Shown in pieces: positions 22,456-37,400 of a stretch of 64,000 nucleotides of DNA. The stretch comes from Undaria pinnatifida. Lineage: Eukaryota; Sar; Phaeophyceae; Laminariales; Alariaceae. The notes under the pieces are model-generated. The model was given only the letters and a program-made list of their open reading frames with translations. It was not told the DNA's origin and did not search any database. Position 1 is the stretch's first letter. Each line of letters begins with the position of its first letter. Both the position numbers and the translations under genes were made by a program. The stretch lies in contig JABAKD010000002.1 of assembly GCA_012845835.1 (NCBI GenBank), forward strand, positions 12,069,120 to 12,133,119. Reading direction: 5' to 3'.

Positions 22456-25400
22456 GTATGGACTGTGAACACCACGAAGCATACCATTCCTTACAGCAGC
22501 AATACGTACGAAGCATCACTGCTCTAGAGCTGCCATGCAAAACAAAAAACGTGTCGCCGATAGTAATGATCTTATACGCAAAGATATATTGATACGATAT
22601 CGACAAAAGAAAGTTCTAGTCGATACGATGTCGATATTCGACACCCCGATACAGAAGTATGTCGAAATATTATGTAGCAACTTTTTGTGCAGTATGATCA
22701 CCAGAACAAAATCTATCTGGAGATTCCAGAGGAGGGATGGCAGCACACATTCAACACGATATATCGGAAGGTCGATATTTCAACATATCGAAACAGTCTA
22801 GATATACGATATCCGACACTGAATGTATATACCGAGCCGATACTTCAAGACATCATAAATTTCGATACCATATCCCAACACCAGAGGTCTATACCGATAG
22901 TCCAATATACTTCGATATGTGGAAACCTCGATACAATATCTAACAATACCACAGAGGCGCCGACCAACTTGATTAGGGTGCGGTGCGCTAGTTGCGGCAG
23001 GCAGTGTAATTCCAATCGGTCTGTCCCTAATCACTGTTGAGTGTGCAGTTCTATCAGAATCCACTTCACTTCCAATATCTTGAGTGTGTTGTCGTGCAGT
23101 GCTGTAGTCGAACCTGAAATCATCCCTCTCGTAAATATTTCCAACGACAGATGACACTGCTGACCTCGGCCCCGAGCCCTCGGACGAATCGATTGAGCTG
23201 GGCGAGAACACCCTAGTGGGTGGCCAAAACGGGGCCTACTCCTACTTCGACGACAGCAACGACTATTACCACCACCGCCACCACCGCAACAACTACAACA
23301 ACCACAACCACGAGTACGACTGCAACGACAACGACAACTACGACGACGATGACCTTCAAGCGGGAGACCGTCCCCCCTCTCCGGTTAGACGCTGTCCTAG
23401 CTCTAGCGGGGGGCACCATCCACGAAAGTTTGCGCGCGTGGACACCCCTTTGCGGGTGGAGCCCCCCCCATCGTTCAACGCGCCCGCGAGACCGGCAGAT
23501 CAGACCACGGAGCAACAAATCAAGGTAAAAGCAAGTGGGGCTGTGCGTCTTTGCTTGCTGCACACGGAGTGGACGCTCGTGTTTCACATTTTCGAGAAAC
23601 AATCCCTGTTCCTCCGGCAAATACAAGCATGTACATGTATACCAGAAGGCAATTTACCCTGGACCATGGTGGCTCCCACCCTGAAGTATGTAGCGACTAA
23701 AATAACGATAAGCAAGTCCGGCCTTGCCATGCGTCTACTGATAAGAAGACGTTTCAAGGCGGTTTCAAGACCAAAACAGCAACAAGTGCGGTCCTGCTGT
23801 CAAGCGTCTATCCGTGGGAAGAGCTTTCGGCAGCACACATATCATGCCGCACGCGTGTCGTTCATCTCTCCACGTTCCTCTTCGGACTTACACACCCTAC
23901 CCCAGCATCCCGGGCTACCCCCCCCTTTCCCCCCCTGCTTCTCCCCCCTCCCTCCCCCCTCCCCCCCCCCCCCTCCCCCCCCGTTCCACCCCCACTGACC
24001 GATGTTGTAACCGTCTTTTATTCTCAGAACAAAGCTTGCTTCCACCCCTAACGCATTAGCCCTTTTATTTTGCTGTGCGTTTTTTATTTATTTTCGCGTA
24101 TTTGTCTGCACGCAGGCTTCCGCTTTTTCGCCCGGGGCTTTCACGATGAGGAAATACGACGTACCCGCGCATGGCATCGGCGCCAAGGATTTCAGCGTAG
24201 GGTGAGTGGCATGCCGTACACGAAGCACATTCGTTCGTTTATTCATTCATTCATTCATTCATTCATCCATTCATTCATCCATTCATTCATCCATTCATCC
24301 ATCCATTCATTCATTCATTCATTCATTCATTCATTCATTCATTCATTCATTCATTCATTCATTCATTCATTCATTCATTCATTCATTCATTCATTCAGTC
24401 ATTAATTCATTAATTAATTAATTCATTCGTTCATTCATTCATTCTTTCCCTATCTCTTTCGGGACTGGCGTACGGTAAGATGCCGCGCACCTATTAATAG
24501 CACATTACTTAGCCCTTCTCACATCGGACAGATCACGATCTAGATCGTATCATATAAATCATATAGATCATATAGATCATATAGATCATATAGATCATAT
24601 AGATAATGTAGACCATGTATTACGGAGATCCATTGTTAACAGGCGTAAATGCCTATGGGGTCATAACTCTGTCAATTCTTCGTCGATAACGGTAAATGAT
24701 AGCTTGGATTGTTTGCATAGGCCTTAAGGTCACGGCGCAAAAATAAACACAAAAAATATGATGTTCTGACCGAGATGGTGCGAAAATTATGAGAAATTTC
24801 TGGTGAATTTTTTGCAACGATATATGGTGATGGTAAGGCGTTTACCCCTGTTAACAGTGGATCTCCGTAGTAGATCATATAGATCATATAGATCCTACAC
24901 CTATCGTTATACTGTATATGCTGTGCCAGGATCTAGGTAGTACAGATCCAACCCAGTAAACATGTGATAGATCACACAGGCCATACAGTTTTCAACTAAC
25001 AACATGATCTAAAGAACATGCAGAACATATATAATGCCAGGGATCTGTCTTCCTTGAAAGACACAGATCATCTATAGATCATCTGTAGGGAACTGGTGTG
25101 TCCGACGTGCGTCACCCTTTTCATCGCCGCAAAGCATTCTAGCGAACGGTAAACTAACATCGTACATGAAGCACTGAAGACGCGTAGAGGTTAACAGATG
25201 CTTGGTTTCAAGAGGCCACCTCTCTCCTCGTCTTTTTGGTCGCGATACCTTGGGTTCAAAAGGGTTCAATGATGCAACGCTATAAAAAAAATGCCGTATT
25301 TCTTGTACCATTGGGATATTCCTACTTCATTCATTACTTCATTTCCCCTTTGTTGGGCCACGATATGCTCTCATCATCAGGGTTGTTAACACGGCGAACG

Positions 25401-28400
25401 TTCATGGTGAGTAAGCGGCATGCAGAAGATGCTGACACGCAAACCTCCCCGAACTACCGCAGGCAACTGATTGGAACACCTAGCCGACAAACGACTGGCC
25501 GCACCGACTCGTAACCGGTGACTTGTAGCCGACGCGGTCGCTACGTACGACAGAGGTAACACCTTTAGGCAAAAATGTTTTCTGGATGATGACGGTTCTC
25601 CTCAAGAGTCAGCCCACACTAAGGATGAGTCGTTCTACGGTAGTCCCTTCAACTTTTCTTCAACGAAATTGCCGGTTTCAAAACCAGCTCCCGATCGTAT
25701 CTCCTGAAAAACGGAGCACCCTTCGATCCCCCGACGTCATCGATCGATGGGCCTATGCACACAAGAAAATATATGGATGCTTTGTTTTCAATTGTATCAT
25801 TCCTTGTCGAGCAGCCATTAAACGTTTCGCTATAGAAAATCGCTGGTTTTTTTTGGGGGGGCTATCGTAGAATAAGTCGGACCCGTGCAAAAGTAAGAAT
25901 TTTTTTCTTCTGAGCTCCCAACACGAGGAGCTAGCTCAAAATGTCACCAGATACTACATGACTTCAAAGACATTCGCTCGCGCAACAACCCCCAACCAAC
26001 CTTTTGTATGCGCTACTCCACTACTCCTAAACCAAATACGCTCTCTCTCTCGTAACATTAGATATCACGCTAACCGGTTTCTTAACACCGGTTTCTTAAA
26101 ACCTGTTTCTCAAAATCGATTTATTAAAACCGATTTCTTAAAAACGGTTTCGTAACACCGGTTTCTTAACACCGGTTTCTTCCCTCCACCAGTTCAGGAG
26201 GAGGCCAAGCGAGGTGAGGAAGCAAGCTAACGTTCACGTTTTGTCCCTCCAAAAAAGTGCCACCCGTACGGTTCGGTGGGATGACGTGTACCGAGCCCAA
26301 AAAATTCGACGGAAATTTTGTGTCATTCTTGTGTTGCGAGATTTTTTTTTTTTATACCCGATGAGATATACTGTATACATTCGACGGTGGAACTACACCA
26401 TGTCTACACGATGTCTACACCATGTCTACACGATATGTGTGCACTGAGGCTCATAACCACCTGAGGAGCTCTATACCTCGCCCAAAAAGTGACATTTTCA
26501 ATGAAGTAAACGGAAAGTGCTACCTGACGAATTGTGAACAGATAACTCGTGCTACGATTATCATAGGGGCAGCACTTTTCGCCTGAACCGGTTTCTGAAT
26601 TTGACGGTTTCTGAATTTGACGGTTTCTGAATTTGACGGTTTCTGAATTTGACGGTTTCTGAATTTGACGGTTTCTGAATTTGACGGTTTCTGAATTTGA
26701 CGGTTTCTGAATTTGACGGTTTCTGAATTTGACGGTTTCTGAATTTGACGGTTTCTGAATTTGACGGTTTCTGAATTTGACGGTTTCTGAATTTGACGGT
26801 TTCTGAATTTGACGGTTTCTGAATTTGACGGTTTCTGAATTTGACGGTTTCTGAATTTGACGGTTTCTGAATTTGACGGTTTCTGAATTTGACGGTTTCT
26901 GAATTTGACGGTTTCTGAATTTGACGGTTTCTGAATTTGACGGTTTCTGAATTTGACGGTTTCTGAATTTGACGGTTTCTGAATTTGACGGTTTCTGAAT
27001 TTGACGGTTTCTGAATTTGACGGTTTCTGAATTTGACGGGGCTCCTTAACCCAAAATTGTCGGAAATAGGGCATTTTTTTGGCATGATCCTCGTTGTATA
27101 TCTAGGCCACATGAGATTTTTCATTCGGTATAGATCGCAGTTTTATTTTTGTCCAAATCGCTTTTTTAAACGGAATGTGCAACCGGATGAACAAACCCAT
27201 CATGGCCTAGGTATATTAAACAAAACAATGCAAAAAAAAGATTGAAATTGCGACGATCTGGGATTATAGCGCTCCCTCGTAGTAGTCCTGAAAAAAAACA
27301 ATGAATGCTAAAAGAATATTGGAATTGCGACGATTTTTGGGTTACCCTGTGTAGTTCCAAAACAAAAACAATAGGCGAGAAGTGCTACCAGTACAGTCGA
27401 CCCCGCTTTAAAGACACACCGCGTTTTTTTGGGAGTGTCTTTAACGCGGGGAAGTGTCTTTAGGATTCCGGCGCCACTAACTCACCGTTCCCGGGGCCAA
27501 TGGAGGTGTAACATATGTCAAAATACGCGCATTTGAAGCAGGAATGCGACCACGAAACTGTGTTGCTTAAAAACTACAACACGTGATTTGAAAGGCCGCA
27601 ACACTACTGCTGTAGTACACTCCAATACTTTACACATTTTGAATTTCCCTCCGCCACCGAAACGCGGGAAGGAGTGCAGCACGACCTATTGTAAAGTGTA
27701 CGGCAGTGCGCTGTTGTTGATGCAGGCTCTTGCTGTAATGTGTACGGCAGTGCGCTGGTGTTGTTGCAGGCTTTTCTTATTGTCAAGGCGTTATCCTCAC
27801 GGTGAACATCATGCCCGAGATATGGCGAACACACCTGAGACACATCAGTTCGTTGGAACTAGCTCTGATACGATACACGCAAGTTACCTGCCACATGAAT
27901 CGCCCGCACGGGCACTGGTGAACCCCTGACATGAGTTGAGACTTTGACTGGCACGTGGGTTCGCCACATGGCTTCAAGCCGGCAGCTGACGACCCGCCAG
28001 CAGATGGGAGGAATCTCTCCATACCCACACGCGGTAGTGCGGGCTGCAGCAGACCGCTGTCGATGTTATACAGCAGTGTGCTGCCCCAGCAAAAAAAATT
28101 GGGGGGGGGCCGCAAAGTGGAAAAGGTACCCCCCCCTTATTATTGTACATCTGCGGGGCACCATGTTCTGGGAAAAAAATGTGTCTTTGTAGCGGGGAGT
28201 TTCCTTAAGAAGAGTGTCTTTAAAGCGGGGACGACTGTACCGTATTGGCCTGTGTCACTCACCAGGCCATGGGCTTGGTTATCTTAGGGTTGCATGTTTG
28301 GCTTACTAAAAAAAACGAATAGCTTATCGGGTGAGGTGTATCAAGACGCGTGCTACGATAGCGCGGTAGCACTTTTCGTCTGTAACGTTTTCTGACTTAC

Positions 28401-31400
28401 TTAAGACACTCCTTGACCCAAAATCGTCGGAAATTGGCCATTCTGTTTTTTCTTTATTTCTGGTTGTATACCCTAGGCCATGGGAAGTTTCATCCGGTCG
28501 TAGTAGCAGCTTCATTTATCTCCTAATCAGTTTTTCGGGTTCGGGTTAAGAAGGGCGTGTCTTAAGCTCCGACAGACGAGGGACCTCTGAAAAAAAGCGT
28601 GGTGCACACCTCTATCGTATCACGCGTCTAGAGTAGTAGCTAGTTTATCAAGCAATCACCCCAGAAGACAAAACACGGTGTTTTTCACCCGTACTGCTCA
28701 TGCCTTACTCTTACTGTACTGGTCATGTGTTGCTGTAGTCACCCAACTCCCAGCCCTACGTGTTTTTCCCGGCGTCCTTTGCCGATTCTTTTTTTTAATC
28801 AGGGCTAATACGGCGTCCATGGTAAGCGGCATGCGCCAGAGACAGGAACCGTCTGTCAGGGAACACTCGGAGAACCAGGCCTCCTACCGAACGGCGGTGA
28901 GACAAGAAAGAGAGTGTTCTGCGAATCAGTTGAATGGATCCCTTGTGAACGAAAAGCAGAACGCACCCGTAGCCCTTTAATTACTATTAATAGTAGTAGC
29001 TCATGAAATATGTAGCTTCTCTTCCTTTTCGTAGCACCGGGACAGTAGTATTAATAGCACCCCACGTCTTGTTTCAATTCCAATCGTTTTCCGCTTCTCT
29101 CCCAACCCCCCCCACCTCACCCAACCTACCCCCTCCCCCACCCCACCCCGACCTCCCCACCTCCCCCGACTCTCTCCCATCCCACCCCACATTACCCCTC
29201 CACACCGACCCCAACCGACCCCCACCCGCTCCCACATCCCCTGCGTCCCCCCGCGTCCCCCGCCATCCACCTCTCCCCAACCACCCTCACCCCCCCACCC
29301 CCCCCCACTCCCCAACTACCCCCCCCTCCCCAAAGCAAAAAAACGGGCGACTACCGTAATATGGTGGTGTTTTCGAGCCAGAGATAAGGAAGACAAGAGG
29401 TAGGAAAATTATCTCACTGCGTCTGATTCTTCCCCCCACCCCCCATCCACCCCACCCCTACCCCCCTCCCCAAACCCCTCCACACCACCCTTCCACGCCC
29501 CCCTCCGTCCACCCACCCCCTACCCCCCAACCCCCCCCCACCGCCTCCCCACCCACTCCCAACCCCTCCCCACTCCTTTATTACCGCCCCCCACCACCTT
29601 CCCCTATATTATTAATAGGTTGGGTTGGCGTCGGTTGGCAACGACACTGTAAAACATGCCGATCACTACATGAGCTAGACCACCAGGGTACCTTTTTTTT
29701 TTTTTTTTTTTGGCGGTCGACCACAGCTGGTGATCGAGTTAGATCATTTGTGCGGGGTGGAGAACTTTTACTCCGCACAAGGGGAATGATCGTATAACGT
29801 AGTGTTTAATGTAGGGCGCCCACGATATAGTTACATAGTACTCCCATGGCTGTCTCTGGAAGTGGCCACAAAACGGAAATTTAATTAACTCGTTGAAGCT
29901 GTCATCCAAATGCATGTCCGCCTCACGAGCGGTTACTAGTAAGATGCAGTTCACCCTACATGCGACTCGCCGAACACTTTGCGGCGCTTCGCGCTTGGTG
30001 CAAGCAATGTCTGCCTGGTTGGTGACAACCCGACGTGCTCCGTCCCGGCATAGTAGGGATGCGAGGGTCTATGGTCATACGACTACAGCCATGCACAAAC
30101 TGAGTACACTCCCCCCCCACCCCCCCCCCCCTCATCCCCCCCCACCCCACACCTCCGCCCCACCCCCCCCACCGCCCCCCACCCCTCCACCCCCCCTCAA
30201 TCCCCTCCCCCCCGCCCTACCCCCCCCCCCCCCCCCCCAGCCCCCACCCGGCCTCCGTCCCTCCCCCCCCCCGCCTCCGTTCCCCCCCCAACCCCCCCAA
30301 CCCCTCCCCCACCCCACCCCCTCTTACCCTCCCCCCAAAAAAACAAAAAAGATGAGCGACTACCACATGTTGGCATTTTCGAGCCAAAGATCGGGAAGGC
30401 AAGAGATGGAAAAGCTCGCTCATTATTCAGCAGGAGTCACAATGGACAGCATGGGCCATTACGGCAAGGCGCTGGAAAGTTACAGGAGATTTCTCGCCGT
30501 GTGCAAGTAAGAAAACGGAGCGCTGGAGAGAGTTACAGGAAATTTATCGCCGTCAACATTTGTACTGGTTAGCGATTAATCAATATCTCGTGGCATCCAA
30601 GCAAGCAAGAAACCGGGGCGTTGGGCATTTACACAAATATTCTCGAGGCGTCCGAGTAAGAAACAGGGCGCCGGAAAATTGCAGGAAGTGTCTTGCCGTG
30701 CGCAACCAAGAAACCAGGCGTTGGAGAGATACACGTTTTTTGCGCGGCGTACGAGAAGAAACGCTTCCCCGCTATCACGTACCATTAATGGCAGCCGTTG
30801 GTAATCGCTCCGAGTTTTGCAGGGGCTGTTCATTTGTCAGCCCCCGCGCTAAAACATGTTTACGCGCGAGGGCTACACAGCAGTAGCAACTCCCCTCCCT
30901 CACTCTTAACGCACCTACCTCTTGCCAGCAGGAATGGTGTGAAGTCGTCGTGCGTGCGTGTGTGTGATTTTTGGGAGTGCCTCGCACCCCCGTGTACATA
31001 CAGAATCAACGTAGGAACGTCCTATTTTACAAGTATGCTGCTCGCTAGGTCCCCCCCAACCCCCCCAACCCCCCCAACCCCTCCCCCCCACCCCCCAACC
31101 TCCCCCGTCCCCTCTCCCCCCCACCCACCCACCCCTTCCCACGCCGAAATCCCTTCTCATCCCCCCCCCTCCCCTCCCCCCATCCACCTTTACCCTACTC
31201 CCCCCACGGCCATGCACAAACTGAGTACACCTCTCCTCCCCCCGCCGTCGATCCTTCACCCCCCCCCCGGTTCCAACTCGATACCCCTCCCCAACCCCTC
31301 GCCCCCCCTCTCCCATTTAGAGCTCTTTCTGATACTGCCATTCAAGGAGTGTGTCACAATTGCATGGGAGTGGACTTCATGCTATTAGCCTGCCCTCCGG

Positions 31401-34400
31401 GGTCGAACATACAGGTGTGTAAACAATTATCGATTATCGAATTACAGCAGTACGAAGTGATCCCTCCTCTATTGATATAGTTTCGGTTGAGTAGTGCCGG
31501 TTGCCCGCTGCAGTGCCTGTGATACCGCTTGGCACAGATGGGAACAACCAGCAGTGGCAGTATGCAGAGTAGTGCCGGCTGCCGCTGTAGTGAATAGAAG
31601 TTAAACAAAAACGGTAATCGTACGGAAGCATAGTTTTCTAAAACCTATTTTTCCATGGGTTCGGTTGGTCTCGGATTGTTCCATTTCGGCGGTTGTAATA
31701 CCGTCGGTTTCTATTTCATGTTTTCCTACACAATGAAATGGGGCATGCCGCGAACACCCTCTACGGGGTAGCTCCTCGGATGACGAGGTCCGTCAAGGCG
31801 AAACGTTTAGGATAAAAAAATCAAGAGTAGGGTGTTTGCGATGCACCAACTTTACGTTTGGGGATAAAGAGTGGGGTGTTTGCGATGTGGCAACTCTTGT
31901 TGCGGGTCTACCAGGCCAAAGTTACGGGGTAGCGGAGTCACCTAGCTGGGGCCCGGTTTTTGCAAGCGGTTCGGGGGTCACTCCCGCTCGAGGGACCCCT
32001 CCGTTCCTTTTGGCGGTCTTAACCTTTCGTGTGCACCGTTTCAATTTTTGCGATAAGGACTCGCCAGGTCAAGAATGGTTAGCTGTTTTTTGTGCCAAAT
32101 ATTTCGCCTGAAGTGTTCTTGTCAGTGAGGTGGAGAGTGAGTCGTGGGAGTGATAAAAGGAAGCATTAACGTGTCTTAACATCCCCCCTACCATAGCCTC
32201 GGGCAAGAGTGGGGTGGGAAAATGTATTAAGAATAGTATTAAAATTGTCGATATTCACAATCCAACGCCGACACACGCTACGGTAGAGGCTAACGCCTTT
32301 ACAACTTGAAACTCTTTTTAGGAACAAATTTACTTGAAACTAGTACAGGGAGGGATTTTTGGCGCTCCTAGGGGTCAAGGCGAACTTTTTTTCTGCCTTC
32401 TGTGGGTGGGGGCTTGAGAGAATACTATATATATACCTCACCCAAAAAACTGACTTACTAATAGAGTAAGCTGAGAAAGTGCAACCAGTGCGATGAATAA
32501 AAACCATCCCATGGCCTAGGTCTGTAAAAGCATATAATATTGCAAGGATAAGAGAACGGCATTTCCCCACGATTTGGGTAAGGATAGCGCCCATCGTTCA
32601 GAACAAAAAAAATACCCGGAACGTTGCTGCCTCTTTTGCAGCACGCATCCCCCTGCCGCAGGCTTTGTCGGGGGTGAGGTAGGAAAGCATACTGGAGTCA
32701 TCTCACGGTCTAGGGGTTGCACTTTTTGCGCCAAAAAGTCCCTGGCCTATTTGAGCTCCTCACGACGTGAGGAACTACCGGTTAGTGAAGCAATTTCACG
32801 AGTACATATTTTTTAAGGACTAAGGCATAGAAGCTTGATCGGGTTTTGTGCGAACGAATGCCTTCGCAGTCATTTTTCGAAGTCATTTTTCGGGTGAGAT
32901 ATTGAGTTCCTCGTGTGAGGAGCTTAGGAATTTCTGCTGTACCCCTAACGTAGGATGGCTCTTTTTTTGGCACAATATAATACTATTTACTAATAGTATT
33001 GAAACCGGTAGAACGGCAGTCACCACAATCCAGCACCAATCCAAAACTCGCGAATAATCAACGAGTCCCGTCAAGGGGGGACGCTTGGGAGATGAAGAGT
33101 AGGGTGTTTGCGATGTACCAACTTCAGGACGTATTTGGGATGAAGAGTAAGGTGCTTGTGATTGTACCAACTTTTGTTGGGTCTAGTAGTTTGGGTAGGA
33201 AAACATGTAATAAGATTAATAGTAGTGACACCGTCAAAACGTCAGTCGCATATGCAAGCGCCAACACAAACCCCGCGAAAAACCAGTAAAAAAAAATGTT
33301 TACGAAATACGTTTTTCTATATACCAGTGCAGTACCTTTTTTTATTTTCTACCCTGGTAATGTTTCCTTTCGTGGTTTGGTTGGCCTTGTGTTGTGACAT
33401 ATGTCGGTTACTACGCTTTTTTTATATTGTTTCCAACCCAACAGAGGTTGAACTCGCAAAAAACGCTCCAGCGCAACCGTTATCGCAGCGTGGCTTCTCT
33501 ACCGTATGCGGCATAACTCAAAGGTGGCGCGATCGTTTCCACAATAACCAACCAGATGGCCGTTTCCGATCGCCAGTATAGGGTCTAGATGAGCTATTAA
33601 CAGATGTCAGATGATCCAGATGGTGACCTGTTGTACCACGTGCGAAAAACGTCAAGTACTACACAGTAGGTACCCCTCTATCAGCGCGGCATGTTTCAAA
33701 AAAGCGGCGGAAATTTTTCTTTTCGCGATTGATATCAACACACCGTGTCCTCTCCTGCCTTGATTCGATGGTTTGATTCGACGGTTTGATTCGACGGTTT
33801 GATTCGATCGTTTGCCCAGGAAAAGGCGGGAGGACTGCCTCCAAGATCCGTTTCTTATCTCGAGTCGGCGTTGAAGCACCACGAGGCGCATCTTAAGGTA
33901 AAAATCCTTCCAAAACCTGGTCTAGGCGTATTAGATATATTGTAGGGATAATTAATACGGTACCTGGTTTTAATCAGCTGCTTTGACTTTGCCTTGGGAG
34001 ATGACATATGACGCGATAGAGCATGCTACGATACAGGTAGCTTTTGTTAGCTGAGAAGGTTTCTGGAAACTACCCATTTCTCTCTCCTAAAATGATCCTC
34101 GTCTAAAACTCCAAAAGTGTTAGTGTTTTGTCTCAAAGTCGGAACTGCGGTGCTAACAGGGTCAACGCGAATTCGTTGTCGGAATTCTTGTCAAGCTTCG
34201 TTTTTGCAACCAGTGTTTCGTAGTATACGTAGGCCATGATAAGGTTGTTCATATGGGAGAATCTTTAATTTTGCCCAGACCAGTTTTTTGCCTCCGAAAA
34301 AAACATGATGTAAGCTTTTCTACCATAGCGTTTGTGGTATGATCTATCAAGAGAACCTGAGTCCGTGCGGCATAGGCTTCCTTTCTTTGGTTTCTCTTAG

Positions 34401-37400
34401 TTTTTCTTCTATACCAGGTACATGCTTAGTCCTGGGAAATATTTGACAAGTAATTAACGTTGAACTTCATGCTGCATTCTGTCTTCCTCCGCCGCAAGAA
34501 AAAAAATAGTTTCTTGGGGACAAAGGTAATTGGTTCATTAAACTTAACACCCCCCTGCATCTCTTCATTCATATATTTAGACGGTATTATTATGTGTGTT
34601 GCCCCCCGTCAATATAGCATATAGTCGATAAATAAGGACGTTTCCATGCAAATCGAATACACCCTGTTTCGTAAAGCAACAGTAGCTCTACTATTAGTAT
34701 TACCCTGTTCCTGTTCCTGTTCCACCAATATATTGTCCCTTATGTGGGGGAGATGAGGAAATTACACGAACGTGACATAGAAGAGTTTGGTAGATTAGAG
34801 AGTAGGGAGAAGACGATCGCTATCCTAGGAGATATATGATGGCCGCAGACGGCGAAACGGGACGGGGATAGGATAAGCACACAGTTTCTATGTAGTATAT
34901 GTGGAATAAGCGTAATGAGCGCCCAAATGTTGGAGGTGTCTCTATTAGGAGAAGGAAGGGTGCTGCGTCTCGAAAGCGATGCATGGTCAATGGTCAAATG
35001 ACTAGGGCAAGCAACAAATGAGTACCCCGCCCCCCCCCTCTCCCTCATGTTCTCGTTTTAGCTACAGTATCAACGATATAGTCTATCCTAATCCTCATCC
35101 CCATCCCCATCGGCAGATGATTGGCTATCTCATTGTCGGTTGGCAACCGTAATGGTAATGACGACTGCCTTAAATATGGTATGGCTATGGCCTAAATAGA
35201 AGAGCAGACCAAAAGTCGATTAATTTGTTTTGTGTTTTTGTCAGGTAAACGAGAGTAGCGAGGCACGATACGTATAGGAGGGTGCGCGTTAGTTTTGTCT
35301 AATAAAAAGGAACAGGTTGGAGTCGCTTCGCGCGGAGCTCGAACTTTCACGTGTACAGATTGAAAAAACATGTACGTCCTAGCTACATGACGAAACATCT
35401 CAACGTTGCGTATGCATTTGGATCCGGACTGGTATTAATATATTGCACAGCATGAATAGCATCTGTTGCCGTTATGCTACCAGGTGTCATGTTTCTTATT
35501 TACCATCCGGCCATACGCAAGATGAAGTTCAACGTCAGAGTCCTCCCACGGTAGGGTGGGGGTGCAGCAGATTCTAAGAAATTTCTGAGCTCCTAACATC
35601 AACATCAACATCAACATCAACATCACCCGAAACATGACTTCGAAGGCGTTCGTTCGTTCGCGCAACCCGACCAGCACTTGTATGCGCTACGAGTCCTAAA
35701 CAAACATATATATACTCGTAAAACGATCATGCCAACCGGGTAGTTCCATGCTTGAGGTCAACCGCTCACAAACACTAATTTTAACAACTGCAATCCCTAC
35801 TGCGGGATGAGTCGTCGGTCTCCCACAGCCATAAACATCCCTCCAGAAAAAAGAAAATCAGGAGAGGGGGAGAAAAAAAAGGAAGCGTAATTAATTAATG
35901 CTGTAGTTTTGCGCCCAAGAACAGCGTAATACCTCCATACACGTCCGACAGATAGATGATCTATGTGATCTATCACCACTTGACAATCTAGATCTTTCAG
36001 GAAGAGATCTGTGTGATCCAGCTCATGCTATTGGCTGGGGTCCGTACGATCTGCATGATTTAGCAAAACGTTTCCAGGGTTGGATACGTACTCTCCATCT
36101 ACATACAGATCCTGCACTACGTCTCAGAGCGGCAGGTGCAGGATCTAGTATAACGGTGTGATCAATAGTACCAGGTATCATCAAACCTACGGTAATGGAG
36201 GGGGGGGGGGGGGGGGGGTACTCAGTTCGTGCATGGCCGTAGTCGTATGACCATAGACCCTCACATCTCTACTATGCCAGGACGAAGCACGTCGGGTTTT
36301 CACCAACCAGACAGACAGACATTGCTTGCACCAAGCGCGAAATGCCGTGAGGTGTTCGGCGAGTCGCGTAAAGGGTGAACTGCATCCTTCCAAGAACCGC
36401 TCGTAAGACGGACTTCGGCACCTTGTGTATTGTGCCTACTTGCTTGATTATGGATGACAGCGCCAAATAAGTTGCTATGTTTTCTGGTGTGGACACTCCA
36501 GAGACAGCAATGGGTATTGCTATGTAACTGCCTCGTAGGTGCCTCACCATATCCACACTGCGTGATGCGATCATTCCCCTTGTGTGGAGTTAGGGCTCTC
36601 CACCCCGCACAATATGATCTCACTCGATAACCATCATGATAACCGCCAAAAAGAAAAAAAAAACGGCACCCTGGTTATCTAGCTCACGCACTAATTGGCA
36701 TGTTTTACAGCGCCGTTGCCAACCAACGCCAACCCCAATATACATGTAATGTTTTACAGCGTCGGTACCAACCGAGGCCAACTATTATATACCTGGTACA
36801 TATTTTTAGGGGAGGGGGTTAACGAATTATTGAATTCAGTCATATTTATTTATATATTATTAGGGGCGGATTGTAATTAGTTAGTTTAGAAAAATAGGAA
36901 CGCAATAATCCCATGGCACGTGCATATGACGAATCATATAGGGGGGGGGAGGGTGGTGAAACTTAATTACTTCAGAAAAATTGTGAGGCATTTCAGTAAG
37001 AGTCTCCCAGCGAGGCGGTGTGGTGTGCCGGAGCAATGTGACCGCCTCATTGGGAGAAGCCGTCTTATCCGTTCTGTGTTATGAATAGTGCAATTATTTC
37101 CCCAGTCGCGCGCGCGGGATACCGCCTTATATACGGATACCGCCTTATATACGGATACCGCCTTATATACGGATACCACCTTATATAGGGATACCACCAT
37201 ATACAGGGATACCACCTTATATAGGGATACCGCCTTATGTTGGGGGGGGGGGGCTACTAGTGTGTCTCGTAGTTAATTTTCATGTCCGAGGGAGACGATA
37301 CATAATACGCAGAATGATTTTCAGCATCAATAACGCAAAATGATATCAACAACTAATATGCACATGCTGTTCATATACGATACGGCGAATCTGTGCACGG

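Noticed and set aside
24070..24421. Frame with Ser-Phe-Ile-His repeats after TPR exon 3
   Set aside because: Translation of (ATTC)n; exon 3 is better read in another frame, which ends at a perfect GTGAGT before the repeat.
26520..27124. Two long minus-strand frames of ~185 residues with RNRQIQKPSNSETVKF repeats
   Set aside because: They are translations of the 28-copy 16-base satellite; because 16 is not divisible by 3, several frames stay open by construction.
29003..29359. Pro-rich frames in the C-rich tracts (also 30103-30345, 40438-40716, 50464-50711)
   Set aside because: Composition artefacts of C-rich intron ends; the neighbouring real exons use acceptors after them.
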